In this document: in pieces, positions 17,770 to 29,230 of the stretch
How positions within the stretch are numbered: position 1 is the first letter of the stretch
Layout of the letters: each line of letters opens with the position of its first letter
Assembly: GCF_041345015.1 (NCBI RefSeq)
Contig: NZ_CP166769.1
Coordinates: forward strand, 1,054,001 to 1,118,000
Length of the DNA: 64,000 nt
Reading direction: 5' to 3'
Source of the DNA: Bartonella sp. DGB1
Lineage (GTDB): Bacteria; Pseudomonadota; Alphaproteobacteria; Rhizobiales; Rhizobiaceae
Position numbers and translations under genes: made by a program
Notes under the pieces: model-generated
Seen by the model: the letters and a program-made list of their open reading frames with translations, nothing else
Told to the model about the DNA's origin: nothing
Database searches by the model: none

Positions 17770-18471
17770 TTAACTCTTTCTAAAGGATAAAATATTACTT
17801 TGATCACCTAATTTTGCTAAGACAGTTTCTCCAACAATTGCATTTTGTGTAACATCTACTTGCTCTAACAAATTAGTAGGTAGATATAAATCTACTCTTG
17901 ATCCAAAGCGAATTAAGCCAAATCTTTGTCCAGCTACTAAATGATCCCCTTCTTTTACCCAACAACAAATTCTACGTGCTAACAAACCGGCCACTTGTAC
18001 TACTGCTAACTCTCCATGTGGGCTATCAATTATCAAAATATTACGTTCATTTTCTTCACTAGATTTATCTAGCTCAGCACTTAAAAATTTACCTTTTTTA
18101 TATATTATTTTTTTTATAGTTCCACTAACAGGAGATCTATTAACATGACAAGAGAAAACATTCATAAAAACGGAAATACGCAAAACTTCTTCATAATCCA
18201 AACCTAATTCTTTAGGCGGTACAATTTTTTCTACACAAGATATTTTACCATCAGCAGGACTAATCACTAAAGAATCATCTTGTGGAGTTACTCTCTCAGG
18301 ATCGCGGAAAAAATACATACACCATACAGTTAAAATTAATCCTATCCAAAAAAAAGGTTGCCAAACTACTACCCCTAGCACTAAAGCGGTTACAAAAAAT
18401 ATTGCAATAAAAATATACCCTTCTCTATGAATTGGAACCAAAACATTACGTATAGTAGTTACTATATTCAT
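17770..18471 (-). CDS. psd: phosphatidylserine decarboxylase
   Basis: Decarboxylates phosphatidylserine to phosphatidylethanolamine. The protein has an N-terminal hydrophobic hairpin (about 18-52), [21 protein letters not shown] and the [13 protein letters not shown] segment. In FGS the serine becomes the pyruvoyl group after self-cleavage. Its 233 residues fit the short, Psd-B-like class. It is the first gene of the psd-pssA operon. Confidence 0.96.
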   Translation of the reverse strand: MNIVTTIRNVLVPIHREGYIFIAIFFVTALVLGVVVWQPFFWIGLILTVWCMYFFRDPERVTPQDDSLVISPADGKISCVEKIVPPKELGLDYEEVLRISVFMNVFSCHVNRSPVSGTIKKIIYKKGKFLSAELDKSSEENERNILIIDSPHGELAVVQVAGLLARRICCWVKEGDHLVAGQRFGLIRFGSRVDLYLPTNLLEQVDVTQNAIVGETVLAKLGDQSNILSFRKS

Positions 18472-18622
18472 GATTACCTCACCTAAGTTTTATTATTAAG
18501 TTTTGATATTATCTTTACTTAACATATTGTTAAAGACAAAAAACTATTTAGTAAACAAAAAAATGCTATATAACTTAAAATATTGCTATAATAAAATATT
18601 TTCAACTAACAAGGAGTTTGAT

Positions 18623-19180
18623 ATGGCTATAGAATCAGTATGTGTATATTGCGGAGCTGCCCCAGGTAAAAATCCAATTTATGTTGAACAAGCAACTTTA
18701 TTAGGTAAATTATTATCAAAAGCAAACCTAAAGCTAGTATACGGCGGTGGTTTTAAAGGAATAATGGGAGCCGTAGCTAAAAGTATGCAACAAAATGGTG
18801 GACACGTAACTGGTATTATTCCGCACTTTTTAATTAATCGAGAATCCAGTCACGATCAATTACTCCTATTAAATGAAGCTATATTCACTGAAAATATGCA
18901 CCAACGTAAACAAGAAATGTTCACTAGAGCTGATGCTTTTTTAGCCTTACCAGGCGGCATAGGAACAGTAGAAGAAATAGTAGAAATTTTTACTTGGTCA
19001 CAAATAGATCAACATAAAAAACCGTTCATTTTCGTCAATATAAATAATTACTGGGATCCTATTAAAGTATTTTTTGAACATATGTTAACAGAGGGTTTTA
19101 TCACATCTTTTCAAGATAATGGACCTCTATTTGTAAATAATGTTGAAGAAGTATTTCCTCTATTAGACAGCCTAAAATAG
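18623..19180 (+). CDS. LOG family protein (TIGR00730 type, nucleotide 5'-monophosphate phosphoribohydrolase)
   Basis: Lysine-decarboxylase-like Rossmann protein; characterised members hydrolyse cytokinin- or purine-type nucleotide monophosphates. Motifs: VCVYCGAAPG at the start, YGGGFKGIMG, and PGGIGTVEE. The start is ATG 18623, with AAGGAG at 18611-18616, giving 185 residues. The frame is open further upstream but the extension has no family similarity. The stop lies 1 nt from the convergent cysS stop, and a hairpin overlaps both ends. The substrate in this organism is unknown. Confidence 0.88.
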   Translation: MAIESVCVYCGAAPGKNPIYVEQATLLGKLLSKANLKLVYGGGFKGIMGAVAKSMQQNGGHVTGIIPHFLINRESSHDQLLLLNEAIFTENMHQRKQEMFTRADAFLALPGGIGTVEEIVEIFTWSQIDQHKKPFIFVNINNYWDPIKVFFEHMLTEGFITSFQDNGPLFVNNVEEVFPLLDSLK

Positions 19181-19183
19181 GCT
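19169..19183. terminator. hairpin over the convergent stops of the LOG gene and cysS
   Basis: AGCCTA (19169-19174) pairs with TAGGCT (19178-19183) around a 3-nt loop, spanning both stop codons. The stem is short and T-runs are weak, so bidirectional termination is only plausible. Confidence 0.35.
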
Positions 19184-20696
19184 AACTAATATCTTTTATT
19201 TCCCAATTAGTCTTTCTGACCCCTGAATTGGGGTCTTTATAATCTTTTAACACAATCTTTTTTTCCAATAAATTTTGCCTTATTAGATCTGCTTGGTGCC
19301 AATCTTGTTTATCAATATAAGCCTGCCTAATTTTTATTTGTTCCAAAATATAGTTTTCATCGACAACAGAAGTCTGAATAAAGATAGGATGATTATCATT
19401 CAATAGATCACTAGAAAATAATCCTAGTAATTGCATTGCAGCTAATAAAGGCAATATTTCCTTTTCTTTATAGCTCTTCCTCATATAAGTAATTAAAGCA
19501 GGAGTAGCTAAATCATCATTAAGGATATTAGCAGCATTTTGTAAATCCTCCTGTTTAATTTCATTAATATTTACTTTTTCGTTACGTAAAAATTTATACC
19601 ATCTATATAATTCTTTACTTGCATTACATAATCTATCATATGTCCAATTAAATGGTTCATGATAGTGAGTTTGTAAGATTGAAAATCTTGTTGCTAATCC
19701 ATTCCATTTACTATTAATTTCCGCAGGTAAATTATTGATATTTTCTAATATAGAATAATTCAACACTTCATGAATAGTTAAAAAATTGCCGGTGCTCTTT
19801 GACATTTTTTTACCTTCTAACTGTACGAACCCATTGTGAATCCAATAATTTGCCATAATCTCAGTGTTTAAAGCACAACATGATTGTGCTATTTCATTTT
19901 CATGATGTGGAAATATTAAATCTATACCCCCGCCATGGATATCAAAAATATTTTTTTCAGCTTTATCATTATCCAACCCGCCCCCAAAAGGCATCAGTAA
20001 AGTAGCATATGACATAGCTGAACATTCAATATGCCATCCTGGTCGACCTTTGATAGTAACTCCTTTAGGAGACTCCCACGCTGGTTCATTTTTCAATGAA
20101 GGCTTCCATAAAATAAAGTCAAATTCACTTTGTTTATAATCTTCCACCTCAACCCTTGCACCCGCTTGCATATCTTGCAAACACCTATGTGACAATTGTC
20201 CATATTGTAAATTACTTTGGTTCATTTTAGTAACAGAGAATAACACATGTTCTTTCGCTATATATGCAAAGCCTTTATCAATCAAAAGATTGATCATTTC
20301 TCTCATTTGGTCAATATATTCAGTAGCTTTAGGCTGTACATCAGGTGATAAACAGTTTAAAAAATTTACCTCTGTTTGTAATTCTTTATTAATATCATTT
20401 GTTAATTTTTTAATAGCAAGATTAATATCTATATCTGGATATAATTCATTTGCTCTTTTTATAATTTTATCATCAATATCAGTAATGTTACGCACATATA
20501 TAACATTTTTTTTACCGAAATTTTGCTGTAATAACCTAAATAAAATATCAAAAACTATAATTGGACGTGCATTCCCTATATGAGGACTATCATAAACCGT
20601 AGGACCACATACATACATACGAATATTTTCAGGATCTATTGGTTGGAATGTTTCTTTAGTTTGACTTTTAGTATTATATAATGATAAACACGTCAT
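19182..20696 (-). CDS. cysS: cysteinyl-tRNA synthetase
   Basis: Class I synthetase charging tRNA-Cys. The HIGH-like motif is HIGN (39-42), the zinc-binding site lies around C30 and the HHENEIAQ stretch, and the KMSKS motif is at 297-301. 504 residues, longer than the E. coli enzyme (461) but complete, with a normal C-terminal domain. It is transcribed alone, convergent with the LOG gene. Confidence 0.97.
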   Translation of the reverse strand: MTCLSLYNTKSQTKETFQPIDPENIRMYVCGPTVYDSPHIGNARPIIVFDILFRLLQQNFGKKNVIYVRNITDIDDKIIKRANELYPDIDINLAIKKLTNDINKELQTEVNFLNCLSPDVQPKATEYIDQMREMINLLIDKGFAYIAKEHVLFSVTKMNQSNLQYGQLSHRCLQDMQAGARVEVEDYKQSEFDFILWKPSLKNEPAWESPKGVTIKGRPGWHIECSAMSYATLLMPFGGGLDNDKAEKNIFDIHGGGIDLIFPHHENEIAQSCCALNTEIMANYWIHNGFVQLEGKKMSKSTGNFLTIHEVLNYSILENINNLPAEINSKWNGLATRFSILQTHYHEPFNWTYDRLCNASKELYRWYKFLRNEKVNINEIKQEDLQNAANILNDDLATPALITYMRKSYKEKEILPLLAAMQLLGLFSSDLLNDNHPIFIQTSVVDENYILEQIKIRQAYIDKQDWHQADLIRQNLLEKKIVLKDYKDPNSGVRKTNWEIKDIS

Positions 20697-20799
20697 ATTA
20701 TTTCCTTTATTAGCAGCTTTTATTTTAATTTATCTCACTTGTCAAACAACAAAACCAACCCATAACTTTAAATGTAACATTTATTTTAAGGGTTATAGA

Positions 20800-21186
20800 A
20801 TGGCAAAATATATATACTTTATTCTATTATTTTTTAATGCTAATTATATTGTGTTAAGTAATAATTATCAACAATTATACGATAGCAATATTTACAATCA
20901 GAAAATTAATCGTCTCAGTGAAATTTTAGGGTCGTTACAATTTTTAGAACGATTATGTAATAGTAAATCTGCAATATGGAAAAATTATTTAGAACGTTTA
21001 ATTGAAGCACAAAACGCCTCTGATGAACAAAAAACACAAATGATTTCTTATTATAATCATGGTTACCAATCTTTCAGAGATAACTATGAATATTGTACTA
21101 CATCAGCAACAATAGCAAGACAAAAATATCTAAAAAATATTGAATTACTTAGTATAGAATTACTAGAAAAATATAAAACTAAATAA
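20800..21186 (+). CDS. TIGR02301 family secreted protein
   Basis: 128 residues beginning with a hydrophobic signal-like segment (about 5-20). The body matches the alphaproteobacterial TIGR02301 pattern: RLSEILGSLQFLERLC, an IWKNYLE stretch, YNHGYQSFRDNYEYCT and ARQKYL. Two conserved cysteines (about 52 and 97) may form a disulfide after export. Function is unknown. It stands alone between cysS (divergent) and groES. The family call is by recalled pattern. Confidence 0.7.
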   Translation: MAKYIYFILLFFNANYIVLSNNYQQLYDSNIYNQKINRLSEILGSLQFLERLCNSKSAIWKNYLERLIEAQNASDEQKTQMISYYNHGYQSFRDNYEYCTTSATIARQKYLKNIELLSIELLEKYKTK

Positions 21187-21219
21187 TTTAGCTTATGTTG
21201 AAAATATTATTTGATTACC

Positions 21220-21249
21220 CTTGAAATTAAAGATAACAATTTTTATCTA
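21220..21249 (+). promoter_or_regulatory. possible heat-shock (RpoH-type) promoter of groESL
   Basis: CTTGAAA at 21220-21226 is followed, 15-16 nt later, by TTTATCTA at 21242-21249. CTTGAA is the -35 box typical of sigma-32 promoters, but the downstream half lacks the usual C-rich start. No CIRCE inverted repeat is seen before groES, so sigma-factor control is more likely than HrcA control. Confidence 0.4.
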
Positions 21250-21285
21250 TTAGAAAGAATTAAATGTTAGATTAAGAGGTTAAAA

Positions 21286-21582
21286 ATGACAAATGTAAAC
21301 TTTCGTCCATTACATGACCGTGTTCTGGTAAAAAGATTAGAATCAGAAGAAAAAACCGCTGGCGGTCTTTTCATCCCTGATACAGCAAAAGAAAAACCTC
21401 AAGAAGGTAAAGTAATAGCTGTAGGAACTGGCACAAAAGATGAAAACGGCAAAGTCATAGCTTTAGAAGTAAAAACCGGTGACCATATTCTTTTCGGCAA
21501 ATGGTCTGGCACTGAAGTTAAGATCAATGGTGAAGATCTTTTAATAATGAAAGAATCTGATATTCTAGGAATTATTGCTTAA
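21286..21582 (+). CDS. groES: co-chaperonin GroES
   Basis: Forms the heptameric lid of the GroEL folding chamber. It has [20 protein letters not shown] at the start, a mobile loop at about 17-35, and the ending KESDILGII. 98 residues, full length. It lies 30 nt before groEL with GGAGAG in between. Codon use here favours translation-optimal forms such as GGT, CGT and GCT more than in the neighbours, consistent with high expression. Confidence 0.98.
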   Translation: MTNVNFRPLHDRVLVKRLESEEKTAGGLFIPDTAKEKPQEGKVIAVGTGTKDENGKVIALEVKTGDHILFGKWSGTEVKINGEDLLIMKESDILGIIA

Positions 21583-21600
21583 TTAATTACTAAATTATAG

Positions 21601-23262
<1,662 letters not shown>

Positions 23263-23294
23263 TCCCCGACAGCAAAACCCTCTATTACTTAAAG

Positions 23295-23321
23295 AAAGCG
23301 GCTTTTATAGTCGCTTTTTTT
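23295..23321 (+). terminator. intrinsic terminator of groESL
   Basis: A 9-bp stem (23295-23303 with 23309-23317, one G-U pair) with a 5-nt loop runs into seven T residues. This is the clearest rho-independent terminator in the window. Confidence 0.88.
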
Positions 23322-23380
23322 AATATTAAATAATTGAATTGTGTAATAAGCAAAAAAAAGCATTAACGAAACATAATTAA

Positions 23381-23389
23381 TGCTATAAT
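23381..23389 (+). promoter_or_regulatory. extended -10 promoter of fumC
   Basis: TGCTATAAT combines a perfect -10 box (23384-23389) with the TG-n extension, which lowers the need for a -35 box. The start point would be near 23396, leaving a leader of about 25 nt before the fumC ATG. Confidence 0.5.
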
Positions 23390-23421
23390 ATGTAAAATAT
23401 TATTAACAATATGGAAAAAAA

Positions 23422-24813
23422 ATGAAAGATACTCGTAACGAAACTGATAGCTTCGGTAGTATCGAAGTACAATCAGATAAATATTGGGGTGCGCAAACAC
23501 AAAGATCTTTATTAAATTTTAAGATAGGCACTCAAAAACAACCAATAGAACTTATTCATGCCTTAACTTTAGTAAAACAAGCTGCTGCCGTTACTAATGA
23601 AAAATTAGGAAAACTTGATACTAAATTAGCTCAAGCTATAATAACTGTAGCTAAGGAAATACGTAGCGGAAAATTAGATGATCATTTTCCTCTAGTGGTC
23701 TGGCAAACCGGTTCAGGAACCCAAACCAATATGAATGTTAATGAAGTAATCTCTAATCGTGCTATTGAATTATTAGGCGGTGAATTAGGTTCTAAAAAAC
23801 CCATACACCCTAATGATCATGTTAATATGGGACAATCTTCTAATGATTCCTTCCCTACCGCTATGCATATTGCGATAGCTAGCAAGACTATAGATACACT
23901 TATTCCAGCTTTAGATAAAATACGTGATGAATTATATGAGAAAGAACAAAAATTCTCTAATATCATCAAAATAGGACGCACCCATACACAAGATGCAACT
24001 CCAATAACTTTAGGGCAAGAATTTTCTGGCTATAGAGCGGCTTTAGATTATGCTAAAGTACGTATCTTAAATAGTTTAGAAGATGTCTTTTTACTTGCTC
24101 AAGGCGGAACTGCTGTAGGTACAGGATTAAACAGCGCTAAAGGATTTGCAGAAGCTTTTGCTCAAGAAGTAGCAAATATAACCAATCTACCATTTAAAAC
24201 TGCTGGAAATAAATTCGAAGCTTTAGCTAGTCATGGAGCATTGACAAATTTCCATGGTAGCCTAAATTCTTTAGCTATGGATTTATTTAAAATTGCTAAT
24301 GATATCAGATTTTTAGGTTCAGGCCCACGTTCAGGAATTGGTGAATTACAACTACCTGAAAATGAACCTGGATCTTCTATTATGCCTGGCAAAGTTAATC
24401 CAACCCAATGTGAAGCACTAACCATGGTAGCCACTCAAATATTTGGAAATAACGCAACTGTTGGTTTTGCTGCCTCACAAGGACATTTTGAATTAAACGT
24501 ATATAAACCAGTAATAGCTTATAATGTTTTAGAATCTATTCGCTTATTATCAGATGCTATGGTTTCATTTACTGATCATTGTATTAAAGGCATAATAGTG
24601 AATGAAGATAATATTAAAAATTTACTAGAACGTTCGCTTATGCTAGTTACCGCATTAGCTCCTGTAATCGGTTATGATGCCGCTGCTACCATTGCTAAAA
24701 AAGCTCATAACAATGGTACTACTTTAAAGGAGGAAGCGTTAAAAACAGGGTTAATCTCAGAAAAAGACTATGACATTATCGTGGATCCTAGTCTAATGTT
24801 AGAACCAGCTTAA
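23422..24813 (+). CDS. fumC: class II fumarate hydratase
   Basis: Iron-independent fumarase converting fumarate and malate in the citric acid cycle. The 463-residue sequence has the family opening [40 protein letters not shown] and the signature loop [11 protein letters not shown] (about 315-325). The ending DPSLMLEP is typical. It is followed 22 nt later by a peroxiredoxin gene, probably on the same transcript. Confidence 0.98.
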   Translation: MKDTRNETDSFGSIEVQSDKYWGAQTQRSLLNFKIGTQKQPIELIHALTLVKQAAAVTNEKLGKLDTKLAQAIITVAKEIRSGKLDDHFPLVVWQTGSGTQTNMNVNEVISNRAIELLGGELGSKKPIHPNDHVNMGQSSNDSFPTAMHIAIASKTIDTLIPALDKIRDELYEKEQKFSNIIKIGRTHTQDATPITLGQEFSGYRAALDYAKVRILNSLEDVFLLAQGGTAVGTGLNSAKGFAEAFAQEVANITNLPFKTAGNKFEALASHGALTNFHGSLNSLAMDLFKIANDIRFLGSGPRSGIGELQLPENEPGSSIMPGKVNPTQCEALTMVATQIFGNNATVGFAASQGHFELNVYKPVIAYNVLESIRLLSDAMVSFTDHCIKGIIVNEDNIKNLLERSLMLVTALAPVIGYDAAATIAKKAHNNGTTLKEEALKTGLISEKDYDIIVDPSLMLEPA

Positions 24814-24835
24814 TAACTTAAAATTGGAGATACAA

Positions 24836-25363
24836 ATGAAAATTGGCGATATTTTACCAGATATTACTTTCCATACAAGAGTAAAAGATGAAAGCGTCGG
24901 CGGTGAAAATCCTTACCGCTGGCAAGACTATACTACAGATGATTATTTTGCTAATAAAAAAGTCATCCTATTTGCTTTACCAGGTGCATTTACACCAACC
25001 TGCTCTAGTACACATTTACCTCGATTTGATGCTTTATATGAAGAATTCAAAAAATTAGGCATAGATGAAATATATTGTTTATCTGTTAATGATGCTTTTG
25101 TAATGAATGCCTGGTCTAAACACTTAAATATTAAAAATGTGAAATTTATTCCAGATGGCTCAGCTGAATTTACTAAAGCTGTAGATATGCTAGTAGCAAA
25201 AGATAATTTAGGCTTTGGTGAGCGCTCTTGGCGTTATGCAGCTATTATCAACAATAAAAAAGTTGAAGCTTTATTTAGCGAAGAAGGCAAACAAGATAAT
25301 GCACCTAATGATCCTTTTGAAGTAAGTAATGCAGAAACTGTATTAAATTATTTAAAAAATTAA
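24836..25363 (+). CDS. thioredoxin-fold peroxiredoxin (Prx5 type)
   Basis: Thiol peroxidase that detoxifies hydrogen peroxide and organic peroxides. The peroxidatic cysteine is C56 in PGAFTPTCSSTHLP, the Prx5-type active site. ATG 24836 is chosen over an in-frame TTG at 24824 because GGAG sits 7 nt upstream. 175 residues, complete, without a fused glutaredoxin domain. A hairpin terminator follows (25376-25409). Linked to fumC, which needs no oxygen-sensitive cluster, so both fit aerobic growth. Confidence 0.93.
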   Translation: MKIGDILPDITFHTRVKDESVGGENPYRWQDYTTDDYFANKKVILFALPGAFTPTCSSTHLPRFDALYEEFKKLGIDEIYCLSVNDAFVMNAWSKHLNIKNVKFIPDGSAEFTKAVDMLVAKDNLGFGERSWRYAAIINNKKVEALFSEEGKQDNAPNDPFEVSNAETVLNYLKN

Positions 25364-25366
25364 TAT

Positions 25367-25600
25367 TACTTATCCGTTAACCTATTTTACCTTTGTAGAA
25401 TAGGTTAACAAATAAAGTTCCCCTACAGACAAATAAATGCAGTAACTACTAACAGCATTAATGTTAACTTCATAATATTATATAATCAACATAAACATAT
25501 ATTAATAAAGCTATTAGAATTAATATTTGCTAAATTTATCGTAGCTTATATAATTTCATCTTACTTACCACAATTTATGTAGCATATAATTTTCTTCATT
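25367..25600. repeat. first copy of a roughly 290-bp duplicated spacer segment
   Basis: This segment matches 25653-25890 with an offset that drifts from 290 to 296. Shared anchors are the hairpin at 25376-25409, the CAGTA-CTACTAAC stretch near 25440, ATAAACATAT near 25491 and TTTGC-AAATTT near 25526. Toward its end it still shows faint similarity to the hisS 3' fragment of the second copy. No coding frame is intact. Confidence 0.7.
25376..25409 (+). terminator. hairpin terminator after the peroxiredoxin gene
   Basis: An 11-bp stem (25376-25386 with 25399-25409) with a 12-nt loop lies 12 nt after the stop codon. The bases after it are A-rich rather than T-rich, so it would work as an intrinsic terminator mainly for the opposite strand, or as a 3' stabiliser. 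A degraded copy of the same hairpin is at 25666-25699. Confidence 0.5.
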
Positions 25601-25652
25601 TTTTATGTTACTTAATAATTTTCTACATCAATTTAAAATTATTAATAATAAA

Positions 25653-25890
25653 ATATTATTTAGCTGTTAACCTAGTTTACCTTTGTAGAATAGGTTAACA
25701 AATAAAATTATCCTGCAGTCCAATAGGTAAGCGCAGTAGCTACTAACATCGCTAATATTAATTTTAATCTATCATATAATAAGTATAAACATATAATATT
25801 CATAAGGATATTATATTAACGTTTGCCAAATTTCTTACAGCTAATTACTTTATCGTATTTTACCGTAATTTGCACTGGACGTAATTCTTT
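25653..25890. repeat. second copy of the duplicated spacer segment
   Basis: Counterpart of 25367-25600. Its hairpin (25666-25699) carries a G-A mismatch that shortens the stem to 9 bp. It runs directly into a clear copy of the hisS 3' end (25836-25942). The 617-bp gap between the peroxiredoxin gene and hisS is therefore duplicated debris rather than a hidden gene. Confidence 0.7.
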
Positions 25891-25942
25891 CCATTCATTA
25901 TGGCTAGTAATTTGTTCAAGCAATTTTAAACCTGTTACTAAT
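25836..25942 (-). pseudogene. broken duplicate of the hisS 3' end
   Basis: About 107 bp nearly identical to 26011-26119 inside hisS. From 25864 onward the offset is 177 with only a few substitutions and no gaps; near 25841-25863 a 2-nt deletion changes the offset to 175 and shifts the frame. The copied part encodes the anticodon-binding domain end (around EQITSHNEWKELRP). It has no start or upstream coding part, so it is a non-functional fragment. Confidence 0.85.
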
Positions 25943-25980
25943 AACTATTTTATATTCTAGTTATGAGTAACCATACTTAT

Positions 25981-27471
25981 TTACTTATTCACTTTGTCTA
26001 AAATATCCTTTACAGCCGGTATTATTTTATCATATTTTATCGTAATTTGCGCTGGACGTAATTCTTTCCATTCGTTATGGCTAGTAATTTGTTCAGACAA
26101 TTTTAAACCTGTTACTAAATCTTTTATTTCTACTACGCCTTTTTCTCTCTCATTAGTACCTTGCAAAATTATACAAGCAGCTCCTCTTTTATCAGCATAT
26201 TTCATCTGTGCTTTTAAACCAGCCGACCCAACATATAATTCTGATGCGATATTAGCACTGCGTAATTTTTGCACTATATTTTGGTAAATTTTTAAACTTT
26301 CTAGATCTTTATCCATAACGGCAACTACTACTAGTTCTTTATGATTAATTTTACCTAATAACCGTAAATTTTTTAAAGCTTGTAATAATCTAGAAATACC
26401 TATAGAAAATCCTGTTGCAGGTACAGAGTCTGATCTGAATCTATCTATTAAACCATCGTAACGACCACCGCCACCAATAGACCCAAAAACCACTATTTGA
26501 CCATCTTCATTAGGAATATCACCTTCCAACGTTGCTTCAAATACGGGGCCCGTATAATATTCTAAACCTCTTACTATAGAAGGATCTATTTTAATACAAT
26601 CACTATAACCAGCAGAATTAACAATAGTCTGAATAATTTTTAACTCTTCAATACCTTCTTGCCCTATTGCAGAATCACCCACAATTAATGACAGTTGATG
26701 TAAAATCTCTTCCTGACTAAATTTATTACAATTTAAGTAAGCTAAAATCTTATCAATTGCTTGCGGCGCTAATTCAGCTCCCTTAGTAAAATCACCACTT
26801 TCATCCATGCGCCCTTCAGCTAATAATAATTTAACACCTTCTATACCAAATTTATCTAACTTATCTATAGCCCGTAATATAGTTAATTTAGTATCATTTT
26901 TTACATCTGCAGTGATACCTATTTGCTGTAAAATACCATCTAAAATTTTGCGATTATTCACTCTAATGTTAAAGTTAGCTCTATTGATATCCAATTGTAT
27001 TAAAGCATCAGCTGCCATCATACATATTTCTGCATCAGCTAACATATTAGCAGTACCAACTATATCTGCATCAAATTGTAAAAATTGACGATAGCGGTCC
27101 GGTCCGGCTTTTTCATTACGAAATACCCAACCATAACGATAACTTTTATATGGTTTAGGTAACCTTTCAAAATTTTCTGCTACATATCTAGCTAAAGGAG
27201 CGGTCAAGTCATATCGTAACGATAACCATTGTTCGTCTTCATCCTGTAAAGAAAAGACACCATCATTAGGACGATCACTATCTGGTAAAAATTTTCCTAA
27301 TACCTCAGTATATTCAAACATTGGTGTTTCAATTTCATCAAAACCATATTGCTGGTAGATATTTCTCAATTTATTGATCATATTTCTCAAATAATCTAAT
27401 TGATCTTTTGAAATATCAGAAAATCCTTTTACCACGCGTGGTATTATAAGCTTTTTACTATTTTTTGCCAT
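25981..27471 (-). CDS. hisS: histidyl-tRNA synthetase
   Basis: Class II synthetase charging tRNA-His. Seen are ETPMFEYTEV, motif 2 with the YRYGWVFRNEKAG stretch, the histidine-binding IVRGLEYYTGPVFEA, GGGGRYDGL, and the C-terminal anticodon-binding domain. ATG 27471 is preferred over an in-frame TTG at 27480 (496 residues). The roughly 500-residue size is usual in alphaproteobacteria, where the enzyme recognises an unusual tRNA-His identity. Its 3' end was the source of the neighbouring pseudogene fragment. Confidence 0.97.
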   Translation of the reverse strand: MAKNSKKLIIPRVVKGFSDISKDQLDYLRNMINKLRNIYQQYGFDEIETPMFEYTEVLGKFLPDSDRPNDGVFSLQDEDEQWLSLRYDLTAPLARYVAENFERLPKPYKSYRYGWVFRNEKAGPDRYRQFLQFDADIVGTANMLADAEICMMAADALIQLDINRANFNIRVNNRKILDGILQQIGITADVKNDTKLTILRAIDKLDKFGIEGVKLLLAEGRMDESGDFTKGAELAPQAIDKILAYLNCNKFSQEEILHQLSLIVGDSAIGQEGIEELKIIQTIVNSAGYSDCIKIDPSIVRGLEYYTGPVFEATLEGDIPNEDGQIVVFGSIGGGGRYDGLIDRFRSDSVPATGFSIGISRLLQALKNLRLLGKINHKELVVVAVMDKDLESLKIYQNIVQKLRSANIASELYVGSAGLKAQMKYADKRGAACIILQGTNEREKGVVEIKDLVTGLKLSEQITSHNEWKELRPAQITIKYDKIIPAVKDILDKVNK

Positions 27472-27796
27472 GTTTCTCAAACCAACCTATAATTTAATTC
27501 TAAAGATCTAACATTTTATTATTTTTAAAACAAGTTTATTGATATCCAATAATATTGATATCTACTACTTACAATTCTTGTATTAATAATAAATTTATAA
27601 CCAAAGTTTTTAATATATTTAAGCAGATAAATTACTGTAGGATATTATAATAGTGATTTTCAGTACAAATCTTATATTTACAATATTAGCAAACAACTAG
27701 CCCTAATAACCCAAGACACCTGACGCAAACGCTTTAACTAAATATATCTTTAATTTTTACGCTACATTATACTCATTATTAATTAAAAAGAATTTA
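27472..27796. other. non-coding spacer between xseA and hisS
   Basis: 325 bp, very A+T-rich, with no credible frame on either strand. Two GATATC palindromes about 20 nt apart near 27541-27562 are the only local structure I note. A promoter for hisS (minus strand) is expected here but not resolvable by eye. Confidence 0.5.
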
Positions 27797-29224
27797 TCAT
27801 TCATTAACATCATCCAATAAATTTGCTAGTAAATTACCTTGCAAATTATTACTAGATGTAATTTTATGGCTATTATTTGCCGTAATTTTAGCAATAGCTT
27901 GTATTTCTGCATCAGCAAATTTTATTTTTATCAATTTATTAGGTTGAATATTTTGAGCTCTAACAATAGCTTTATTATTTTTATCTAAAATTAAAGCAAA
28001 TCCCTTATCTAAAATTCTTAAATAAGATAAATTTTCTAATAATCTAGCTAAAGAAGATAATGATTGAGTTAAATGGATTATTTTTTGCTTAACAAAATAA
28101 ATTTGTTGATTAGATAAATATTGTAACCTTTGTTTATATTTATAAAAATAACTATCCCAAGAAAAATTAATTAAACGATAAGTTAATAATTCATACCTAT
28201 CTGTTTTTTTAACTGTTATATAATTTGTCAATGCTTCTATGAGCCTATTTGATAATATATCAAATTGCTGATAAGGAACTGCCAATATATTATCCAAATT
28301 ATTTAAAATTCTAACAGCAAAATTTAACTCTTTATATTTTAATTCAATTAATTTAGTTATAGCTACTTTTTTTCGATTACTTAATTCATCTATTTTTTGT
28401 ATTAACTCTTGTAATTTAGGGGTAGAAGCCTCCGCTGCCGCTGTAGGAGTAGAAACACGTAAATCTGATACTAAATCTAACAATGTCCAATCTGTTTCAT
28501 GTCCAATCGCAGAAATTATAGGAATTTTAGATTCACTAACCGCATGAATAAGCTCTTCATCATTGTACCCCCAAAGATCCTCTATACTACCACCACCTCT
28601 AGCAATGATAATTACATCTGGTCTCTTAATATCTGTATTTGCAGTTAATTTATTACACTCTTTAATAGCATTACAAATTTCTTTACTTGAATTTTCACCT
28701 TGTACATTTACAGACCAAAGTGACATATGTGTTGGAAAACGATGTAATAATGTCTTCCAAATATCTCGTATTACTGCACCAGTAGGTGAAGTTATAACAC
28801 TTATAATTTTAGGAAAAAATGGTAATTTTTGCTTTCGACTTTCATCAAATAAACCAAGCGCAGCTAACTTTTTTTTTCTTTCTTCTAACAGAGCTAATAA
28901 AGCTCCTTCGCCAGCAACTTGCATTTTATCAATTACAATTTGATATTTAGAAGTTTTTCCAAAAGTTGTTACATTTCCATTAACAATTACTTCCATGCCA
29001 TCTTGTGGTTGAACCGATAGTTTTGACACGTTCCACTTCCACATGATCACATCTATTCTAGCATTTTCATCCTTAATAGAAAAATATAAATGCCCTGAAG
29101 CATGCGCACCTTTATAGCCAGAGATTTCCCCTCTTAACTGGATATTACTAAAATTATCTTCAACACTTTTTTTAAGAGCTAAAGATAAAGAAGATACACT
29201 AAACTCAAGGCATTCATCTTGCAT
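27797..29224 (-). CDS. xseA: exodeoxyribonuclease VII large subunit
   Basis: Degrades single-stranded DNA with the small subunit XseB, which is not in this window. It has an N-terminal OB-fold (about 1-105, ISGYKGAHASGHLYFSIKD), the catalytic core (ITSPTGAVIRDI, ARGGGSIEDLWGYNDE, ISAIGHETD, STPTAAAE) and a long coiled-coil region (about 275-410). 475 residues, complete. It starts 6 nt after the upstream lipoprotein gene. Confidence 0.96.
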   Translation of the reverse strand: MQDECLEFSVSSLSLALKKSVEDNFSNIQLRGEISGYKGAHASGHLYFSIKDENARIDVIMWKWNVSKLSVQPQDGMEVIVNGNVTTFGKTSKYQIVIDKMQVAGEGALLALLEERKKKLAALGLFDESRKQKLPFFPKIISVITSPTGAVIRDIWKTLLHRFPTHMSLWSVNVQGENSSKEICNAIKECNKLTANTDIKRPDVIIIARGGGSIEDLWGYNDEELIHAVSESKIPIISAIGHETDWTLLDLVSDLRVSTPTAAAEASTPKLQELIQKIDELSNRKKVAITKLIELKYKELNFAVRILNNLDNILAVPYQQFDILSNRLIEALTNYITVKKTDRYELLTYRLINFSWDSYFYKYKQRLQYLSNQQIYFVKQKIIHLTQSLSSLARLLENLSYLRILDKGFALILDKNNKAIVRAQNIQPNKLIKIKFADAEIQAIAKITANNSHKITSSNNLQGNLLANLLDDVNE

Positions 29225-29230
29225 ATGAAC

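Noticed and set aside
18503-18622. N-terminal extension of the LOG-family gene from ATG 18503
   Set aside because: The 40-residue extension is Lys/Asn/Tyr-rich with no similarity, and AAGGAG precedes ATG 18623.
21190-21285. CIRCE element upstream of groES
   Set aside because: No TTAGCACTC-N9-GAGTGCTAA or close variant is present.
25364-25980. CRISPR array or transposon remnant in the repeat-rich spacer
   Set aside because: There are only two long, imperfect units, no regular short repeats with unique spacers, no terminal inverted repeats and no transposase fragment; the third element is a copy of hisS.
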